Assembly (NCBI RefSeq): GCF_028330965.1
Contig: NZ_JAQMUB010000071.1
Location: 1-64,000 of the forward strand
Source: Oscillatoria sp. CS-180
Lineage (GTDB): Bacteria > Cyanobacteriota > Cyanobacteriia > Phormidesmidales > Phormidesmidaceae
Direction: 5' to 3'
Length of the DNA stretch: 64,000 bases
Part shown: positions 45,003 to 54,141 of the stretch, piece after piece
Layout of the letters: each line of letters starts with the position of its first letter
How positions within the stretch are numbered: the stretch's first letter is position 1
The notes under the pieces: generated by a model
What the model was told of the DNA's origin: nothing
The model's database searches: none
The model's input: only the letters and a program-made list of their open reading frames with translations
Position numbers and translations under genes: made by a program

Positions 45003-45106
45003 TGTCGCGATCGCCCATTCCGTTAGGACAAGACGGCAAGCTATTGCGCTATAGGCCAAGCACACGATGGTGTTTAGTGCACAAGCCTAGCGGGATAAAA
45101 CTATCA
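45003..45106 (+). repeat. dispersed repeat A, copy 6
   Basis: Forward copy with CCGTTAGGACAAGACGGCAA, GCTATTGCGCTATAGGCCAA and GTGCACAAGCCTAG, ends degenerate (TCGCGATCGCCCATTCCG at the left, GGGATAAAACTATC at the right). It follows the rpmB terminator and lies downstream of the hps pseudopilin genes. Confidence 0.75.
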
Positions 45107-45200
45107 GCTATTTACGTTAATAGAATTGAATTCTTCTTCTACTGCTGACCGTAAATCAATATCAATCAACGATTCAGAGTGCATCAAGGGTCAAGACACG

Positions 45201-45743
45201 TTAAGGACATTCACCATCACGAGCACTTTTGATCGAACCGATAATGTTGGAAACAATAACGCACTGCTTTCGGTTAGAACCGTCTACTGTAATATCGATG
45301 ACATAGGGAAGGTTTGCTTGTTCTCTGACCATGCCTTGGTAATCGAAAATAATGCTCTCCTCGGAACCGCCTTGTTCAGGAGGTTCAATAATGATCATGC
45401 CGGGTCTAATGCCATCGCTTGGGGCAAGGGCAATGTCTCTGCCGTCCCCAGCCGTAAGGACATCGGTATCAACAGTTCTGTCTACATTGACAGACGGTAG
45501 GTCTGATGCGGTATTAATCGTAACTTTGACTCTTTGTCTGCGTTGAATAGCATCTTGCTGAGCTTGCCTAATCACCTGTACCAAGTCACTTCTAACCGCA
45601 CCGATACGCTGACTGTTCATGTATCGCAACCAGCTAGGAGCCGCGATCGCCGCTAAAACCGCTACGATTATCACGACAACAAGCAATTCGACTAAGGTGT
45701 ATCCAGCCAACGACGTTCGTTTTTGGGGGACAAGAGGTTTCAT
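45201..45743 (-). CDS. GspH-like pseudopilin of the hps locus
   Basis: 180 residues. A prepilin leader KRTSLAGYTLVELLVVVIIV (cleaved between A-G or G-Y, with the +5 glutamate) continues into the N-terminal helix AVLAAIAAPSWLRYMNSQR. The mature domain is short and beta-rich with C residues at the end (KQCVIV, DGECP). It is a minor pseudopilin of the type II secretion/type IV pilus kind. It is the last of four same-strand genes and may correspond to hpsD; that assignment is from order only. Confidence 0.8.
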   Translation of the reverse strand: MKPLVPQKRTSLAGYTLVELLVVVIIVAVLAAIAAPSWLRYMNSQRIGAVRSDLVQVIRQAQQDAIQRRQRVKVTINTASDLPSVNVDRTVDTDVLTAGDGRDIALAPSDGIRPGMIIIEPPEQGGSEESIIFDYQGMVREQANLPYVIDITVDGSNRKQCVIVSNIIGSIKSARDGECP

Positions 45744-45791
45744 AGTTCTTTTGATGATAGAGAAGCCAACGCGCTGAAGGTTACAAAAAGC

Positions 45792-46787
45792 TTAGGGGGG
45801 AGCAGTTGGATCGTCTGGATCGTCTTGAATGACGCCCCGAATCAATACTTGAGACTCTAATTTGGGCAAGCTGCTAGCTTCACTCAGCCCTACTACCCTA
45901 TCGGGATCGTCAGGATTTTTCGAAGCGTTGCCTTGGAGATACACAATGACAGACTTGTTATCACTTGGATCATTACCTGGAGTACCAGAAGGGCGAGAGA
46001 CACAAACGTAGAAACTATCAGTGTCTGCAGGCGTACGTGCGTAATTTGCTGTGGGACAAGCAGTTGTTTGATCGGGGACTTCATCCACAAAATCAGTCAG
46101 AACTGCGGTAATACCGTCTGTGCTTGAAGAGGCTGCTGTCCAATCGGCAAAAGAGTTAAAGCCATTTCCTGTTGGAAGTGATAGAGTTGGGTCGGCGTAA
46201 CCGTCTCTCTGAGTTAATGCTGATGAGGTAATACTTTGATACTTGGGCAGTTCATAACGAATAACTCTGGAGGGACCTTCCCAAATATCAGTGCCGTCAT
46301 TGTCTTGTTGAAAATATATGACTAGTGTGTAATAGTTTTGCCTTACAAGAAGAGTACTACACTCATCTTTCTCAGGAGTACCATCAGATTGACTATTACA
46401 ATAGCTGGTCACATCATCAACTTGATCGTCAGTGAGCGGATCAAGTCGCCAAAAACCCAAAACTGGAGTCGCTCCAACTAACTCACCAACGTCATCATCA
46501 TCTAATTCGCTAAGAACATCCGTCAAATCACTGTAAACGAAAACAGCTTCACCAACGTCGCGACTCACAAAATCAATTGCCCGCCTCATGTCCTGTTGCG
46601 TTTGCGTCAAACTCTCCTCACGACTATTGACCGTCATCAGCTCGATCACCAAGAAGAGGAGTCCGCTGGTGATAATACTGCCAATGAATACTGCAATCAA
46701 CAGCTCAAGCAGCGTGAAACCCTGCTGACTCCATCGACGAGCCGCAAGCAGTCTATATTTAAATTTGGTCGAGAGCGTTGGTGTCAT
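45792..46787 (-). CDS. hpsC: PilW/HpsC-like pseudopilin
   Basis: About 331 residues from ATG at 46787; an in-frame TTG start at 46832 would overlap the previous gene by 10 bases. QQGFTLLELLIAVFIGSIIT is the prepilin leader with the +5 glutamate and a hydrophobic helix; the ectodomain has a D/E-rich region and two pairs of cysteines (TSYCNSQ, DECSTL, TTACPTANY, YVCVSRPSG). It sits between hpsB-like and GspH-like genes, as in the hps cluster of Nostoc, where these pseudopilins support polysaccharide secretion. Confidence 0.78.
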   Translation of the reverse strand: MTPTLSTKFKYRLLAARRWSQQGFTLLELLIAVFIGSIITSGLLFLVIELMTVNSREESLTQTQQDMRRAIDFVSRDVGEAVFVYSDLTDVLSELDDDDVGELVGATPVLGFWRLDPLTDDQVDDVTSYCNSQSDGTPEKDECSTLLVRQNYYTLVIYFQQDNDGTDIWEGPSRVIRYELPKYQSITSSALTQRDGYADPTLSLPTGNGFNSFADWTAASSSTDGITAVLTDFVDEVPDQTTACPTANYARTPADTDSFYVCVSRPSGTPGNDPSDNKSVIVYLQGNASKNPDDPDRVVGLSEASSLPKLESQVLIRGVIQDDPDDPTAPP

Positions 46788-46822
46788 AGGTGTGCACCGC
46801 AGTTGAGTGAGAAGACGGAGAA

Positions 46823-47494
46823 CTAGGGACAAGATGGAGGCTTAACGACAGGTGTGGTACCGGGGTCAGTATAGTCAATTAGATTACAAAGGGAGTTTTC
46901 CTCTTCAGTAATCGAGACATCGGTGTACAGGACAGCCAAAGGCTTTTCCAGGCGATCGCCTCGGGAATCCGTGATGCCTGCCCGAGCCGTTCCCTCTTTG
47001 GAAAGCGCAGCTGCGTTATTAGCAACTGCATTATGGTCATAAACCCGAACGCCTATTTCGTAGTTGTCAGCAATTCCTGGCTTTTCAACTAAGAAGCTTT
47101 GAACCGCAAAGTCTAACCGTCCATCTTTGTCGACATCAACCTCTTGAGTATCAGCAAGTGCTGCTGGGGCAGGGTGGTTGAAGGCCTTGTCGTCTGCCGC
47201 AGTCACGATCGCGGGTAAATCAGTCAGCTCTCTGGTTTCAAATTGGACTCGAACTCGATCTACTTCGCTTTGAGCCAGCTCAATAGCCTGTTCCGTTTTT
47301 TGGCTTTGCACACGAGTGGCAACTGAAACTAGCATCATAGGGGCGATCGCGGCCCCAGTCACGCCAATCACTACAAGCGCGATAATGCATTCAACAAGAG
47401 TCAAACCAGACTCGCTGCTTGAATCAGGAGCGGCACAGCCATGCCCTCGAAGCAGCTTTTGGAACAAGGATTGTAGTTGTGATCTACTGCTCAT
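46823..47494 (-). CDS. hpsB: HpsB-like pseudopilin
   Basis: 223 residues. ESGLTLVECIIALVVIGVTG then AAIAPMMLVSV is a prepilin leader and helix, with Glu at +5 after the cleavage site G-L. The mature part has an acidic region with Ca-like repeats (DVDKDGRLDFAV) and ends SLCNLIDY, PSCP. It lies directly after the giant hpsA gene, 40 bases between them, on the same strand. The name is by locus order and similarity to hormogonium polysaccharide pseudopilins. Confidence 0.78.
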   Translation of the reverse strand: MSSRSQLQSLFQKLLRGHGCAAPDSSSESGLTLVECIIALVVIGVTGAAIAPMMLVSVATRVQSQKTEQAIELAQSEVDRVRVQFETRELTDLPAIVTAADDKAFNHPAPAALADTQEVDVDKDGRLDFAVQSFLVEKPGIADNYEIGVRVYDHNAVANNAAALSKEGTARAGITDSRGDRLEKPLAVLYTDVSITEEENSLCNLIDYTDPGTTPVVKPPSCP

Positions 47495-47534
47495 TAGGTT
47501 TTCCCTCCATTAGATGCTGACAAGGTTTGTTTCA

Positions 47535-50500
47535 TTATTGGGGACAGAACTGAGGGAAAACCTTCGTGCCATTATCAGTCGCACACTTCAGATTCTCGGT
47601 GTAAGGGTCATCGGAAGGTACTTCGCGATAGTATTCACTGCGCTCTTGTCCAATTTGATTGAAACGACGAGCGGCAGGGGCCGGTGGCACGTATAGCAAA
47701 CCGACGTCGAAACCCCATCGACGATTAGGCGGTTGATAGTGGTAATAGTATTCGCCAACATCACCAGGTATGGTCGCATCATCAGGCTCCCAAGCGTCTT
47801 GGTCAAATGGACCGGTAGCGCTGGTTGAAAAGCTGAGCTGAATGAAAGAACCCGAGATAAATAGCTCTTGTCCTGACCAGTCCTCCAAGAAGCGAGGATA
47901 GTTGTGAAGACCGCCATAGCTCTGATTGGGGCGCTCAGGCACGATGCCGCTGACAAAGACAGCATTGACGTAGGTTGGCGTTGCGTCGTTGATGTTATTC
48001 CAGCGATCGCCATTCTCCTCCATAGAAATGAACTGGTTATCGTTGGTGAGAACATCGTAGTACTCATTGGCAGGCTGGTTGTTGGGCTTGATATAGAAAG
48101 TTCCATTGCGGTCAACCCAGATTGGCGACGTATCAACACCAGGGTCTTCTCGTAGCCAAGGCCCGTTATTTCTTGGACGGTTTAGCGCAGCATAGGAAGA
48201 GTCCGTTGAGTTATTCCCTTGAAAAGCATCGTCAATGTCACCATCTTCGTACCCCAGAGAAAGAATAGACAGTGCGTCCGCTAGAATTTCAACTGGTCTC
48301 CAATGGTCGACATTAGGATCTGCAAAGGTTTCTAGATTAAGTTCATCGGCTTCTCTATCGTTGTAGAAGTTACCCGGGTTGAAGTTAGGTCTGTTTTGCA
48401 GAGTATCCGTGAATTCTTCGACAAAGTTAGCCCTTGTTCCATCAGTGCTGTGCAGGTTGAAGTCTCCCTGAATGTAAGCAGCATTGTCGGTCACGAAGGT
48501 CATACCAAAATCACGACTCGATACAGTATCACCTCGGAAATCAGCCGGGTCACCGCTTGCTGTCTTAAAGCGGAATCCGTGAGGACGACGATCTGGATCG
48601 GGTAGAAAATCAACAGGCTTGATGCTAACGTCGTTCTTCTGCAAAGGAGGATCTTGTACGACTGGGGTCCCACCGCCTGGACGAACAATCATCTTGCAGG
48701 CATTAACGGTCTCGATATTGAATCTGACTGGGTTACCTCCTGCTTTGCCATCACAGTTCGCGGCTCCAGCATTTGCAGGCCGTACAATTTCATCTTCTCG
48801 AACGGCATCTTCGCGGAAGGCATAAACAATTCCCTCAGTCGCAAAATCAGTATCAATCGCCGGATCGTCTGGTTTTGCAGTGAGCCAAAAGTCACCGTTA
48901 GTTCCACCAGGGACAGTTTGAGTTGTCAGGGCATCGATATCAATATCCAATACGCGAATCGCAAGCTGCTCTCGCCCATTGAACATGCCTTTATCTAGGA
49001 AAGCAACATCAGAAGCAGTGTCAGCACCAATCTGGATCCTAAAGGCTTGATCCGTAGCATTGGGATCAGTCAGTTCTGTGCTCGCCGATGCCGCCGTTGC
49101 TGGAATGACCCAACTCGCAGGCGTAGTAAGCCCTGGCTCTCCGGCAATAGCGCTGGGGTCAACAACCCCATAGATCTCTGTGCTGCCGTTGGTCGTAGTA
49201 ATGTAAGTGTCCCCACCGTATTCCTCAGCCGATTGATCGTGATTGACCGTAACAGCCGGTTCAAACGTTAGATCGGTTGAAGCGTTCAAACTAGCTCCGG
49301 TATCGCTTTCCCCATCTTGCTCGTGGGCAGAGTAAGGGAACACGTAATACAGTGCAGGATATTTGGGAAGGTCACTACAGAGGGCCATTGCTAGCCCAAT
49401 TTTCTTGTTAGCGCGATCAACGGCACCGGTGGGTACTGCTGAAAACACGTCAGGGTCGCAGTAGAGCTTGTGAGAAGCCGTTCCAATGGTGGCGACGTTA
49501 TTAACGTTGGGATCCCACCCATAGTCGTTAATTGCTGTTTCGGTTGAAAGCGGTACTAAACCCCCGTCTTTAAAGCCCCAGATGCGATCGCGCCGCGCCT
49601 GAAGTGCCTCAGATAACGTGCTGGCGTAGTTGATGCTGGCAAGCGGAATATCATTACCAAAATTGCCTCCGTTAAGCTCTACTAGAGCTGCCAGAAGAAG
49701 CTCTTCGGATGTGAAAATATTGTTTTGATAGTAAGTCGGATCAACACCGTTCACTCCATTGTTTCTAACTTGGTTGGTGTTGAGGTCAATTAGATCTCCA
49801 GGGTCTCCAATGTTGCCATCTCCGTCCCGGTCTCCAATAGTGATGGTGTAAGTATTTCCGTATTCGCCTTCGTACTCGGGCTCCTCACCCACGATGACTG
49901 CGATTTCGGGATTAATCTTAATGCTTATGCCATTGACGACTTCAGTAGTGTCATCGTAGACGCCGTCTACCAGTTCGTAGATAGTTTCGCCCAACTTCTC
50001 TAAAGTGGCAGTTTCATAAACCTGCTCTTTAATCGCTTCTAAAGCATTCAAGTTATAAGCCAACATGCTGAGCGTGCAGGCCGCCGTATGAAGAGTTGAC
50101 TGATCCGCAGGACTGAGAGCACTGTAGGCAACTGCTGGAGTCCCATCAAGTTGCTCATCAACGATGCGGCGAGCTATTGAAAAATCTCCCCACATACTCA
50201 TTAGCGGATAGGGGTGAATGTTCGCATCCTGAACAGGTGGAAAAGACGGTGCGCCGCCGTTTGGATCACCCGCGAAGCGGACTAAGTTTCTTAAGGCTGT
50301 GCCCAAAGGTTGGCCGCTGGCTATTGCACCGGCAAATTCAGCACCAGTGTCAAACGTATCTGGGTACTGGAACTCCCATCCGTTGGTTCCGTTACCTGTC
50401 AAAAAGTCGGTTCGCAGGGGCGCATTGGCTCCGATTGCTGGCTCTGTGTAATCATCCCAACTCCGGAACTTACGGCTGTTGATGATAGCTGCCTCCGTAC

Positions 50501-52373
50501 CCGGATGAGCGGTCAGCGCCATACACGCCGCTGGAAAATCACCGCCCAGATCGTAGTGGTATACCGCCATACTTTGAACCGCCGCCAAATTGTCTCTCAG
50601 CGCTTTGTGCTGGCGATATTGGTGATCGCCGCTGATCTGAGTATTAGCAGTCAGAGTAGTTTTCTGAGCTTGGGGGGGATAGAGTGGATCACCAACCGCA
50701 GGTCCCGTCGCGGTGCCGTCACTCGGGTCATATCCCCAACCGTTGGTATTGCCCAGCTCAAACCGTTCTCCAACGATTAGGCGCAGACCGCTCCGAACAG
50801 CCTGTCGTTCCCAATATCCGTCTAGCCCATCCTCTGCGTTTATCAATTTGGCGTACGTAGCAGGATCAATATTTTGACCCACAGTATTGTCGTCGGCTGG
50901 ATCAACGGTTCCTCTATCCAAAGAGACATTGAGATCGCGACTGTCATAGCGAGGCTTAGGCCCCCAGCGATTGTCTGCCCTGAAAAAGTCGTCTACATAG
51001 GGTCGAGCCGTCTCGTCATTTCGGATGCGCTTCTGCTGCACGAAATCTGAGTCATCCCAACCATCGCGTCGATTCCAGTTATCTGGGTTGATGTGCTCTG
51101 TTTTATCTTCTAAAAACAGAGCAATCGGATTCATCGCAACGTCCGCAGGTCTTCCGGCCCCTGCAATGGAGTGATTACCTTCTGTCAGAAAAGTCCCCAA
51201 TATAGGTTCCTGGCCCCGACCATCGAAAAGGTGAAACTCGACGTTGCCGCCTGAGAAGTTGTTGTCCTTTAACTGACCCTTGATTGCCTGCCCTTGAAAG
51301 GCTTCAATGCCCGCGTTTGCATCCGCTGTGACTTCGCCTAAAGTAATTTCTGAAGCATCTTCCGTGTAAATACAGGAATTGTGAGACGTCACCATGTAAG
51401 ACGTGATTTCCCGAGCAACAATGAGGCTGCCGTCGGTGTGCATTGCCCCATTCCATTTGAAGTCGGCACCTGGAAAAATACCTAGGTCATACCGGAACCA
51501 AGCGCCCCATTTGTTTGCTCTGGAAGCAATTCTAGACTGCTGAAACTCTAGGGTTTCAAAGGCTTGATTAGCAGGGTTAGAGTTAGCGACAAATACATTA
51601 ACCTGAAAATTCTTTTGAATATTGCCTTGAGCTTCTGTCCACCCTCCTTCCAGGTCAACCGCAGCAGCATTAGGGCATTCGCTCCCTGCCAGAGTAGTTG
51701 CTAAAGGGCCGGTGCGAGTTACCAGGGCTTGAGCCTTCTCATTAGTAACTTGAGCCTGTACATCAATGTCAGACCCGCCGCTGGGATCAGGAGCCTGATG
51801 GTCTACTAAAATAGAGTAAACAGCGATTTCCTCATCTTCAGCGGTGCCATCACCGTTAATATCGGTCTTGAAACTCCATGCGTTGTCTCGCTTTCCATCC
51901 CCGTTGAGGTCAAGGCGAGTTTCGTCAGGTAATGTGTAGGCATCAGTAATGCCTGCTAGTGGCTGTAAGGTTTCGCCGGTGACAACACCACCTGGAAGAC
52001 GGTCGGTCTCCGGCAGCATCATATTGGCTAGAAAGTCGCTGTTGGGTGTAGCCGTGGGATAGCGATCGTCTTCTCGAAACAGGAACTCTAGTTTTGCTTT
52101 GGCGCGGTCAATGGCAGGGGTAGCTGAGTTGTAAATCACTTGTTGCTCGCGCTGACCAATTACCTGAGTGCTGCGAGTGAAGGTGCGGTAGGTCAGAGCA
52201 CTAACGGTGAGCAGCACCATCAGTACTAGTAGCAACGTTGTGGGAAAAACAAATCCGGCTTGAGGCGTGCGCCGTCCCGTAAGACGGAACAGAAGCCTTA
52301 AGAGGCTCTGCATAAACCGCTTTAACGGCTGCCGGGAGTTTGATTTTCGAGAATAGTGACGATCTGAAGACAT
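47535..52373 (-). CDS. hpsA: hormogonium polysaccharide protein HpsA
   Basis: 1612 residues. A basic N-terminus (about 1-38) precedes a pilin-like hydrophobic helix FVFPTTLLLVLMVLLTVSAL and the block NSATPAIDRAKAKLEFLFRE, which is the start of HpsA proteins. The rest is a large extracellular domain rich in D, N, G and T, with several calcium-type loops (DLNGDGKRDNAW, DINGDGTAEDEE, DGNIGDPGDL) and few cysteines. In Nostoc punctiforme HpsA is needed for polysaccharide-dependent gliding of hormogonia. It heads a four-gene same-strand cluster; glycosyltransferase hps genes are not in the window. Start ATG at 52373. Confidence 0.88.
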   Translation of the reverse strand: MSSDRHYSRKSNSRQPLKRFMQSLLRLLFRLTGRRTPQAGFVFPTTLLLVLMVLLTVSALTYRTFTRSTQVIGQREQQVIYNSATPAIDRAKAKLEFLFREDDRYPTATPNSDFLANMMLPETDRLPGGVVTGETLQPLAGITDAYTLPDETRLDLNGDGKRDNAWSFKTDINGDGTAEDEEIAVYSILVDHQAPDPSGGSDIDVQAQVTNEKAQALVTRTGPLATTLAGSECPNAAAVDLEGGWTEAQGNIQKNFQVNVFVANSNPANQAFETLEFQQSRIASRANKWGAWFRYDLGIFPGADFKWNGAMHTDGSLIVAREITSYMVTSHNSCIYTEDASEITLGEVTADANAGIEAFQGQAIKGQLKDNNFSGGNVEFHLFDGRGQEPILGTFLTEGNHSIAGAGRPADVAMNPIALFLEDKTEHINPDNWNRRDGWDDSDFVQQKRIRNDETARPYVDDFFRADNRWGPKPRYDSRDLNVSLDRGTVDPADDNTVGQNIDPATYAKLINAEDGLDGYWERQAVRSGLRLIVGERFELGNTNGWGYDPSDGTATGPAVGDPLYPPQAQKTTLTANTQISGDHQYRQHKALRDNLAAVQSMAVYHYDLGGDFPAACMALTAHPGTEAAIINSRKFRSWDDYTEPAIGANAPLRTDFLTGNGTNGWEFQYPDTFDTGAEFAGAIASGQPLGTALRNLVRFAGDPNGGAPSFPPVQDANIHPYPLMSMWGDFSIARRIVDEQLDGTPAVAYSALSPADQSTLHTAACTLSMLAYNLNALEAIKEQVYETATLEKLGETIYELVDGVYDDTTEVVNGISIKINPEIAVIVGEEPEYEGEYGNTYTITIGDRDGDGNIGDPGDLIDLNTNQVRNNGVNGVDPTYYQNNIFTSEELLLAALVELNGGNFGNDIPLASINYASTLSEALQARRDRIWGFKDGGLVPLSTETAINDYGWDPNVNNVATIGTASHKLYCDPDVFSAVPTGAVDRANKKIGLAMALCSDLPKYPALYYVFPYSAHEQDGESDTGASLNASTDLTFEPAVTVNHDQSAEEYGGDTYITTTNGSTEIYGVVDPSAIAGEPGLTTPASWVIPATAASASTELTDPNATDQAFRIQIGADTASDVAFLDKGMFNGREQLAIRVLDIDIDALTTQTVPGGTNGDFWLTAKPDDPAIDTDFATEGIVYAFREDAVREDEIVRPANAGAANCDGKAGGNPVRFNIETVNACKMIVRPGGGTPVVQDPPLQKNDVSIKPVDFLPDPDRRPHGFRFKTASGDPADFRGDTVSSRDFGMTFVTDNAAYIQGDFNLHSTDGTRANFVEEFTDTLQNRPNFNPGNFYNDREADELNLETFADPNVDHWRPVEILADALSILSLGYEDGDIDDAFQGNNSTDSSYAALNRPRNNGPWLREDPGVDTSPIWVDRNGTFYIKPNNQPANEYYDVLTNDNQFISMEENGDRWNNINDATPTYVNAVFVSGIVPERPNQSYGGLHNYPRFLEDWSGQELFISGSFIQLSFSTSATGPFDQDAWEPDDATIPGDVGEYYYHYQPPNRRWGFDVGLLYVPPAPAARRFNQIGQERSEYYREVPSDDPYTENLKCATDNGTKVFPQFCPQ

Positions 52374-52715
52374 AGTGGCTCACCCTAATAGCAAGTCAGA
52401 GCGACGAAACGATAGCAGGCTTTCGCAAAATCAAAGCAAAACGTCTGGCAGCCCCATACTAGCTAACCAGCGAAAAAAAATGCCTGATTGACTCGCTTTA
52501 TGCAACTTCCTGTAGTTAATGCTGTGCAGCAAACTTATCGTTAGCTACAACAGGCGCAATCTATAGTCCTGATGGATAATCGTTAACCTCTTACAAAAAG
52601 CAACCTTTTGTAAAGGTGTCGTAAGTAAAGCCTACCCATATCTTTTAGCAAAACAATCAGTACACGTCAAAGAAAAATTAACCTATTCATAATTGCATTA
52701 TGTCGGTGTTTTCAC

Positions 52716-52738
52716 GGAGTTTCGGTGACGGAAACTCC
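52716..52738 (-). terminator. hairpin after the ABC ATPase gene
   Basis: GGAGTTTC (52716-52723) pairs with GAAACTCC (52731-52738) over a seven-base loop, directly after the minus-strand stop at 52740. On the minus strand it is followed by an A-rich rather than T-rich run, so it may be a weak terminator. Confidence 0.5.
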
Positions 52739-52739
52739 C

Positions 52740-53708
52740 TCAATGCCGCTGATTTATTTGCTCTAGAAAAAATTCTTCTAGTGTCGGGCGGGCTAATTGT
52801 AGGCGAACTACTTTGCCTCCCATACCTCGGAGGCTTGATAGAAAATCATAAGGCTCACCATTGAGCATTCCATGCCAAAGACCGTGCTCAAACTGGAGTC
52901 CTGACAGCCATTTCTGAAGCACCTCAAGGTTGCCACCCCGACCCGCAACTCGATAGCTGGCAGAGGTGCCTAATAGTTCATCTAGCGTTCCGGTACAGAG
53001 CAAATCTCCTTGATCTAACAGGGCTACGCGATCGCAAATGGTCTCCACATCCGACAAAACGTGGCTGTTGAAGAAGATGGTTTTTCCCCGCTCTTTAAGC
53101 GCTACAATCACCTCCCTGACGCGAAATCGCCCCGTCGGATCCAGCCCTGACATGGGCTCATCCAAAAAAACAACCTCAGGGTCGTTGATGAGTGCCTGGG
53201 CTAATCCCACTCGCTGGAGCATTCCCTTGGAGTACTTCTTCAACGGCTTTTTATGAATTGCTTTGGCGTCAAGACCAACCATGTCCAGTAGAGCGGCAAT
53301 TCGCTGTCGCTGCTCTTGATGTGAAAGCCCAAAAATACCAGCCGTGTACTTCAGCAACTCGGTGCCTGTCAAATAGTCATAGAAGTAGGCGTTTTCGGGT
53401 AAGTAGCCAATGCGATGCTTGAGAGTGCGATCGCCGATAGGCTGCCCCAACACCGTTGCTCGACCGCTAGTCGGGCGGACAATGCCTAATAGGATCTTGA
53501 GTAGAGTCGTTTTCCCAGCACCGTTCGGACCCAGTAGGCCAAACGTCTCACCAGGCTGTACTGTCAGACTGCATTGCCGCAAGGAAGTGACTCGCTGATT
53601 GAGCCAAAATCCAGTGCGGTAAGTTTTTGTAAGATTGTGCGTCTGGACAACGGCTGGCGCAGCTGGCTGTTCTGGAGCATCGACAAAGCTAGGAAGTGAG
53701 GCACTCAT
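52740..53708 (-). CDS. ABC transporter ATP-binding protein
   Basis: 322 residues. Walker A GLLGPNGAGKTTLLK, signature KYSKGMLQRVGLAQAL (YSKGM in place of LSGGQ, common in ABC-2 exporters), Walker B VVFLDEPMSGLDPTGR, and H-loop NSHVLSD are intact. A C-terminal extension of about 90 residues is typical of drug or polysaccharide exporters of the DrrA/NatA type. No permease gene is adjacent, so the substrate is unknown. An unusual 30-residue N-terminal extension (PSFVDAPEQPAAPAVV) precedes the domain. Confidence 0.93.
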   Translation of the reverse strand: MSASLPSFVDAPEQPAAPAVVQTHNLTKTYRTGFWLNQRVTSLRQCSLTVQPGETFGLLGPNGAGKTTLLKILLGIVRPTSGRATVLGQPIGDRTLKHRIGYLPENAYFYDYLTGTELLKYTAGIFGLSHQEQRQRIAALLDMVGLDAKAIHKKPLKKYSKGMLQRVGLAQALINDPEVVFLDEPMSGLDPTGRFRVREVIVALKERGKTIFFNSHVLSDVETICDRVALLDQGDLLCTGTLDELLGTSASYRVAGRGGNLEVLQKWLSGLQFEHGLWHGMLNGEPYDFLSSLRGMGGKVVRLQLARPTLEEFFLEQINQRH

Positions 53709-53825
53709 TGCGATAGGATTTTATGTCACGCTAGTGCTGAACAGGAGCATTTTCAACCGCGATAGGATTAGCCGCGGCGAATGGCTCCTCCAAATTGTAT
53801 TCAGGTTACCGGAAACTGCACCGCT

Positions 53826-53972
53826 ATGAACCGTTCTAAAGTTGTTGCGATTGTTACTGGAGCGCTATCTTTGCTGCTGGCGATCGGATATTTGCTTTTG
53901 GTACAGCTCCTTGATTTTCGGGGTGAGATGCTGCCTGCTCCCATTGGCCTCATGTCAGGATTCCACTTCTAG
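53826..53972 (+). CDS. small membrane protein, about 48 residues
   Basis: From ATG 53826 (MNRSKVVAIVTGALSLLLAI then GYLLLVQLLDFRGEM) the product has one membrane helix and a short conserved tail, LLDFRGEMLPAPIG. I recall small cyanobacterial membrane proteins of this form. A longer frame from 53781 adds an unlikely leader. It is divergent from the ABC ATPase gene. Confidence 0.65.
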   Translation: MNRSKVVAIVTGALSLLLAIGYLLLVQLLDFRGEMLPAPIGLMSGFHF

Positions 53973-54141
53973 CTCCTTAGATGCGCAGACTTGGAGAAAT
54001 GCGGGTGTGGGTATGCCTCGAACAATACCGCTCTGCGCCACTGATAAGGCTAGGATGATCAAATTCCTGCCCAGACAGAATTCCAGCGTCTTTAATTTCC
54101 TACCGATTGACTGTAGCTGTCCTTAGCGATTTACAACTTCG

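Noticed and set aside
47588-48139. 183-residue minus-strand frame inside hpsA
   Set aside because: It is an alternative frame of the hpsA 3' end; the hpsA frame is continuous and carries the calcium-loop composition.
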